The notes beneath the pieces are model-generated. The model was not told the origin of the DNA and did no database searches. It saw only the letters and a program-made list of their open reading frames with translations. From assembly GCA_910575695.1 (NCBI GenBank), contig CAJTGJ010000007.1, forward strand, positions 1-64,000: 64,000 bases of DNA, read 5' to 3'. Source of the stretch: Oscillospiraceae bacterium. Lineage in GTDB: Bacteria > Bacillota > Clostridia > Oscillospirales > Oscillospiraceae. The position numbers were made by a program, and so were the translations under genes. Shown piece by piece: positions 61,306-64,000 of the stretch (positions are counted from its first letter, which is position 1; each line of letters begins with the position of its first letter).

Positions 61306-61338
61306 TCCTGACGGGCAGATGCCATCTGCCCGTCAGGA
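61306..61338. other. Near-perfect 15-bp hairpin before tRNA gene
   Basis: TCCTGACGGGCAGAT (61306-61320), GCC loop, ATCTGCCCGTCAGGA (61324-61338). A T-run follows the stem only when read on the minus strand, so on the + strand it is a weak terminator at best. Confidence 0.6.
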
Positions 61339-61368
61339 AAAATAAAGGCACCCGCCGCAAAAAAATGC

Positions 61369-61397
61369 TTGCATTTTCCATTCAGGTCTGCTATAAT
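61369..61397 (+). promoter_or_regulatory. Promoter of tRNA-Gly
   Basis: TTGCAT (61369-61374), 17 bp, TATAAT (61392-61397). It is 13 bp before the tRNA 5' end. Confidence 0.8.
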
Positions 61398-61410
61398 AAT
61401 CAGCACAGAC

Positions 61411-61484
61411 GCAGGTGTAGTTCAATGGTAGAATGTCAGCTTCCCAAGCTGAACACGGGGGTTCGATTCCCCTCACCTGCTCCA
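61411..61484 (+). tRNA. tRNA-Gly (anticodon CCC)
   Basis: The acceptor stem GCAGGTG pairs with CACCTGC. The anticodon stem TCAGC/GCTGA encloses the loop TTCCCAA, giving anticodon CCC. The T-arm has GGTTCGATTCC, and CCA is encoded at 61482-61484. It reads GGG glycine codons. A terminator follows immediately. Confidence 0.95.
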
Positions 61485-61488
61485 AAAG

Positions 61489-61514
61489 GGTACGCCGGTG
61501 GCGTACCTTTTTTT
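61489..61514 (+). terminator. Terminator after tRNA-Gly
   Basis: GGTACGCC (61489-61496), loop GGT, GGCGTACC (61500-61507), seven T. Confidence 0.92.
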
Positions 61515-61607
61515 GAGCTTGATTCGATTTGTCATTCTGTGCAGTTTATGGTAACGTGAACTGATATTTGGGGTGATTGCCCAGATGTCTGGCCGGGAGG
61601 TACCGTC

Positions 61608-62099
61608 ATGCTGATTCTTGGAATAGACCCAGGCTATGCTATTGCAGGCTTTGGTCTGGTCGAGGCCCGCCAGGGGAAGTATCGGATGACCGCCTGTGGG
61701 GCTATCAATACCCCGGCAGGGGTGAGGCTCCCCGCCCGGCTGTGGCAGATCGCCACTGATCTGGAGAATCTGATTGAGCAGTTTCACCCGGATGTCATGG
61801 CCATTGAGGAGTTGTTCTTCAACCACAACGTTACCACCGGCATCGGCGTGGCCCAGGCTCGGGGTGTCATTCTTATGACGGCAGAAAAGCTGGGCGTGCC
61901 CATTTGCGAGTACAATCCTTCCCAGGTGAAGCAAGCGGTGGTGGGCTATGGCAAGGCGGAAAAACGGCAGGTGATGGATATGACCAAGCGGCTTTTAAAC
62001 CTGAATGCGGTGCCTAAGCCGGACGACGCCGCTGACGCGGTGGCCATTGCTCTGTGCCACGCCCGGTCGTCAACCTCGCTGTTAAAAACTTTACAATAA
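61608..62099 (+). CDS. ruvC: Holliday junction endonuclease RuvC
   Basis: The 163-residue protein has the four acidic catalytic residues: Asp in LGIDPGYA, Glu in MAIEELFF, and the Asp pair in PKPDDAADAVAIALCH. It cuts Holliday junctions during recombinational repair. It is the first gene of the ruvC-ruvA-ruvB operon. Confidence 0.96.
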   Translation: MLILGIDPGYAIAGFGLVEARQGKYRMTACGAINTPAGVRLPARLWQIATDLENLIEQFHPDVMAIEELFFNHNVTTGIGVAQARGVILMTAEKLGVPICEYNPSQVKQAVVGYGKAEKRQVMDMTKRLLNLNAVPKPDDAADAVAIALCHARSSTSLLKTLQ

Positions 62100-62116
62100 C
62101 GTCTGGGGAGATCAAC

Positions 62117-62722
62117 GTGTTTTATTATTTAAGTGGTACCGTAGCACACATCGGGCCGCATCTGGCGGTAATTGACTGCGGGGGAGTGGGCTATGCCTGC
62201 CGCACCACCAACCATACAATAAGCAAACTCACTGTGGGTAAAGCATCTAAACTTTACACCTATATAAACGTGCGAGAGGACCTTGTGGAGCTTTACGGTT
62301 TTGCAAGCGAAAATGAGCTGGGCTGTTTCCGGATGCTGATCGGAGTGTCCGGGGTAGGGCCAAAGGCGGCGCTGGCTATATTGTCCTCCAACACCCCAGA
62401 GGGACTGGCGATGGCCATTGTATCCGGCAATGAGAAGGCGCTGACCTCTGCCCCCGGCATCGGGAAGAAAATCGCCCAGCGCATCATTCTGGAGCTGAAG
62501 GACAAACTGGCCAAGGGCCAGCTGGACACAGTGGGAGGGGAGAGCTTCGCGGGAGGCATCACCGTTATCCCCGAGAACAAGGCCAGCGAAGCGGCGGCGG
62601 CTTTGGCGGTGCTGGGCTACAGCCAGAGTGAGGTGGCGGTTGCTCTGAAGGGAATTGATTTGGATGCGCTGCCGCTGGAGGACATCATAAAGCAGGCGTT
62701 GAAAAAGATGGTGAAGGCGTGA
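62117..62722 (+). CDS. ruvA: Holliday junction DNA helicase subunit RuvA
   Basis: I chose the GTG at 62117 after GGGGAGATCAAC, since the family begins with MFYYLSGTV. The 201-residue product has two HhH motifs ([40 protein letters not shown]) and the C-terminal RuvB-interacting domain. It binds the junction and recruits RuvB. Confidence 0.95.
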   Translation: MFYYLSGTVAHIGPHLAVIDCGGVGYACRTTNHTISKLTVGKASKLYTYINVREDLVELYGFASENELGCFRMLIGVSGVGPKAALAILSSNTPEGLAMAIVSGNEKALTSAPGIGKKIAQRIILELKDKLAKGQLDTVGGESFAGGITVIPENKASEAAAALAVLGYSQSEVAVALKGIDLDALPLEDIIKQALKKMVKA

Positions 62723-62771
62723 AGCTCTATTTTACTTCGGCAAACCAAATAATTGTCAAGGAGGGGAGCCC

Positions 62772-63842
62772 TTGAGCATAGATTTTTCCGACAGCGGCGG
62801 CTTTGAAACGGAAGCCCCTCTTGTAACCACCTCGCTGACCCAGGACGACGAGGGGGAAGGGTCCCTGCGCCCAAAATCCCTGGTGGAGTATATCGGGCAG
62901 GAGAAGGTCAAGGGCAACCTGTCCATCTTTATCCAAGCCGCAAAAATGCGGGGAGAACCGCTGGATCACGTTCTGCTCCACGGCCCCCCGGGTCTGGGCA
63001 AAACCACCCTGTCCGGCATCATAGCCAACGAGATGGGGGTAAATATCCGGATCACTTCCGGTCCAGCCATTGAAAAGCCCGGCGATTTAGCGGCGCTGCT
63101 GACCAATTTGCAAGAAAACGATATTCTGTTCGTGGACGAAATCCACCGGCTGAACCGCTCTGTTGAGGAAATCCTGTACCCCGCCATGGAGGACTATGCC
63201 ATCGACATCATCATTGGCAAAGGCCCCTCCGCCAACTCCATCCGGCTGGATCTGCCCAAGTTTACCCTGATCGGCGCCACCACCCGGGCAGGGCAGCTGT
63301 CCGCGCCTCTGCGGGACCGCTTCGGTGTCACGCTGCGGCTGGAGCTGTACACCCCCGAGGAACTGGCCCTCATCGTTACCCGCTCTGCGGGGATTTTGGA
63401 CGTACCCATCGAACAGGAGGGGGCACTGGAGATCGCCCGCCGCAGCCGAGGCACCCCTCGAATCGCCAACCGTATGCTCCGCCGGGTGCGGGATTTTGCC
63501 CAGGTTACCGCCGGGGGGGTGGTCACCCAGGGCGTGGCGGACAAGGCGCTCCAGGCCCTGGAAATCGACGAGCTGGGACTGGACAATGTGGATAGGCGGA
63601 TGCTGGTGAGCATCATCACCAATTATGGCGGGGGGCCGGTGGGCCTGGACACCCTGGCGGCCACCATCAATGAGGAATCCGTCACGCTGGAGGACGTATA
63701 TGAGCCGTACCTCATGCAGCTGGGCTTCCTCACCCGTACGCCCCGTGGCAGATGCGTGACGCCCAAGGCATACCGGCATTTGGATATGCCTGTGCCCGGC
63801 GCGGCAGGCGGAAGGGAACATATGGAACAGCTTTCCTTTTGA
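62772..63842 (+). CDS. ruvB: Holliday junction DNA helicase subunit RuvB
   Basis: The TTG at 62772 follows GGAGGGGAG. The 356-residue product has [12 protein letters not shown], Walker [10 protein letters not shown], Walker [10 protein letters not shown], the GATTRAG sensor, and the winged-helix C-terminus ([21 protein letters not shown]). It drives branch migration. It has a slightly longer N-terminal extension than usual. Confidence 0.96.
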   Translation: MSIDFSDSGGFETEAPLVTTSLTQDDEGEGSLRPKSLVEYIGQEKVKGNLSIFIQAAKMRGEPLDHVLLHGPPGLGKTTLSGIIANEMGVNIRITSGPAIEKPGDLAALLTNLQENDILFVDEIHRLNRSVEEILYPAMEDYAIDIIIGKGPSANSIRLDLPKFTLIGATTRAGQLSAPLRDRFGVTLRLELYTPEELALIVTRSAGILDVPIEQEGALEIARRSRGTPRIANRMLRRVRDFAQVTAGGVVTQGVADKALQALEIDELGLDNVDRRMLVSIITNYGGGPVGLDTLAATINEESVTLEDVYEPYLMQLGFLTRTPRGRCVTPKAYRHLDMPVPGAAGGREHMEQLSF

Positions 63843-63952
63843 TTTTCGGTGGAAATTCGGCAAAATCACCGGCTGTCGGCGTTCTGCTTTGTCAGAACGG
63901 CTAAAGTAAAAAGAAATTCCAGGGAAATTTCTAAAAAAATTGCCGAAAGTGA

Positions 63953-63982
63953 TTGACAATTCTCCACTTTTGTGATTATAAT
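63953..63982 (+). promoter_or_regulatory. Promoter for a gene beyond the right edge
   Basis: TTGACA (63953-63958), 18 bp, TATAAT (63977-63982). No coding start is visible before the end of the window. A small hairpin (GTTCTG to CAGAAC near 63880-63897) lies between ruvB and this promoter. Confidence 0.7.
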
Positions 63983-64000
63983 ATGTAGGGTTGCATTATG

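Noticed and set aside
1..64000. CRISPR array or insertion sequence
   Set aside because: No regularly spaced repeats of 25-40 bp with unique spacers and no transposase gene were seen.

Overview
The first two thirds of the window (about 1 to 42,310) are the late and right-hand part of a prophage. The last third (about 42,310 to 64,000) is chromosome of a GC-rich, spore-forming, anaerobic Firmicute. The host genes point to a Clostridia member of the Oscillospiraceae type (Flavonifractor or Pseudoflavonifractor-like). They include cotJ spore-coat genes, a SCIFF peptide with its radical SAM maturase, spoIIM next to xerD, a SpoIVFA/SpoIVFB-like pair, tig-clpP-clpX-lon-engB and ruvCAB. No integrase, lysogeny repressor or replication module is present, so the left end of the prophage lies outside the window.

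The prophage reads left to right on the + strand as a PBSX/XkdA-type contractile-tail phage. The order is: a possible late regulator (260-952); a promoter followed at once by a terminator; an unusual set of a P-loop kinase-like protein, two ParB-like proteins and a radical SAM protein; small and large terminase, portal, head morphogenesis, XkdF-like protease with a likely nested scaffold, and capsid; head-tail connectors; sheath, tube and tail assembly chaperone with a canonical A AAA AAC -1 frameshift site; a self-contained HNH cassette behind a promoter whose spacer holds 13 G; tape measure, baseplate and tail fibre genes; a complete diversity-generating retroelement (avd, TR, reverse transcriptase, VR-bearing target); holin and endolysin; and about 15 small genes of mostly unknown function behind promoters with repeated operators.

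The strongest system is the diversity-generating retroelement. A 138-bp template repeat (28066-28203) matches a variable repeat (30135-30272) inside a C-type-lectin-like domain of a tail-associated protein with 11 mismatches. Ten of these fall on template adenines. Also notable are a family of CCC-N5-GGGG operators arranged in pairs 41, 41, 42 and 52 bp apart, and the insertion of the prophage inside cotJC. That second point raises the possibility of sporulation-linked excision.

In the host part, a truncated cotJC and a fused cotJA-cotJB lie on the minus strand beside the prophage. They are followed by scfA-scfB, spoIIM-xerD, the spoIVF-like pair behind a sigma-E-like promoter, rplS-rbgA-rnhB-yraN, a dipeptidase, thrC, a phosphoesterase, the protein quality-control cluster tig-clpP-clpX-lon-engB, a fumarylacetoacetate hydrolase family gene, tRNA-Gly(CCC), and ruvC-ruvA-ruvB.
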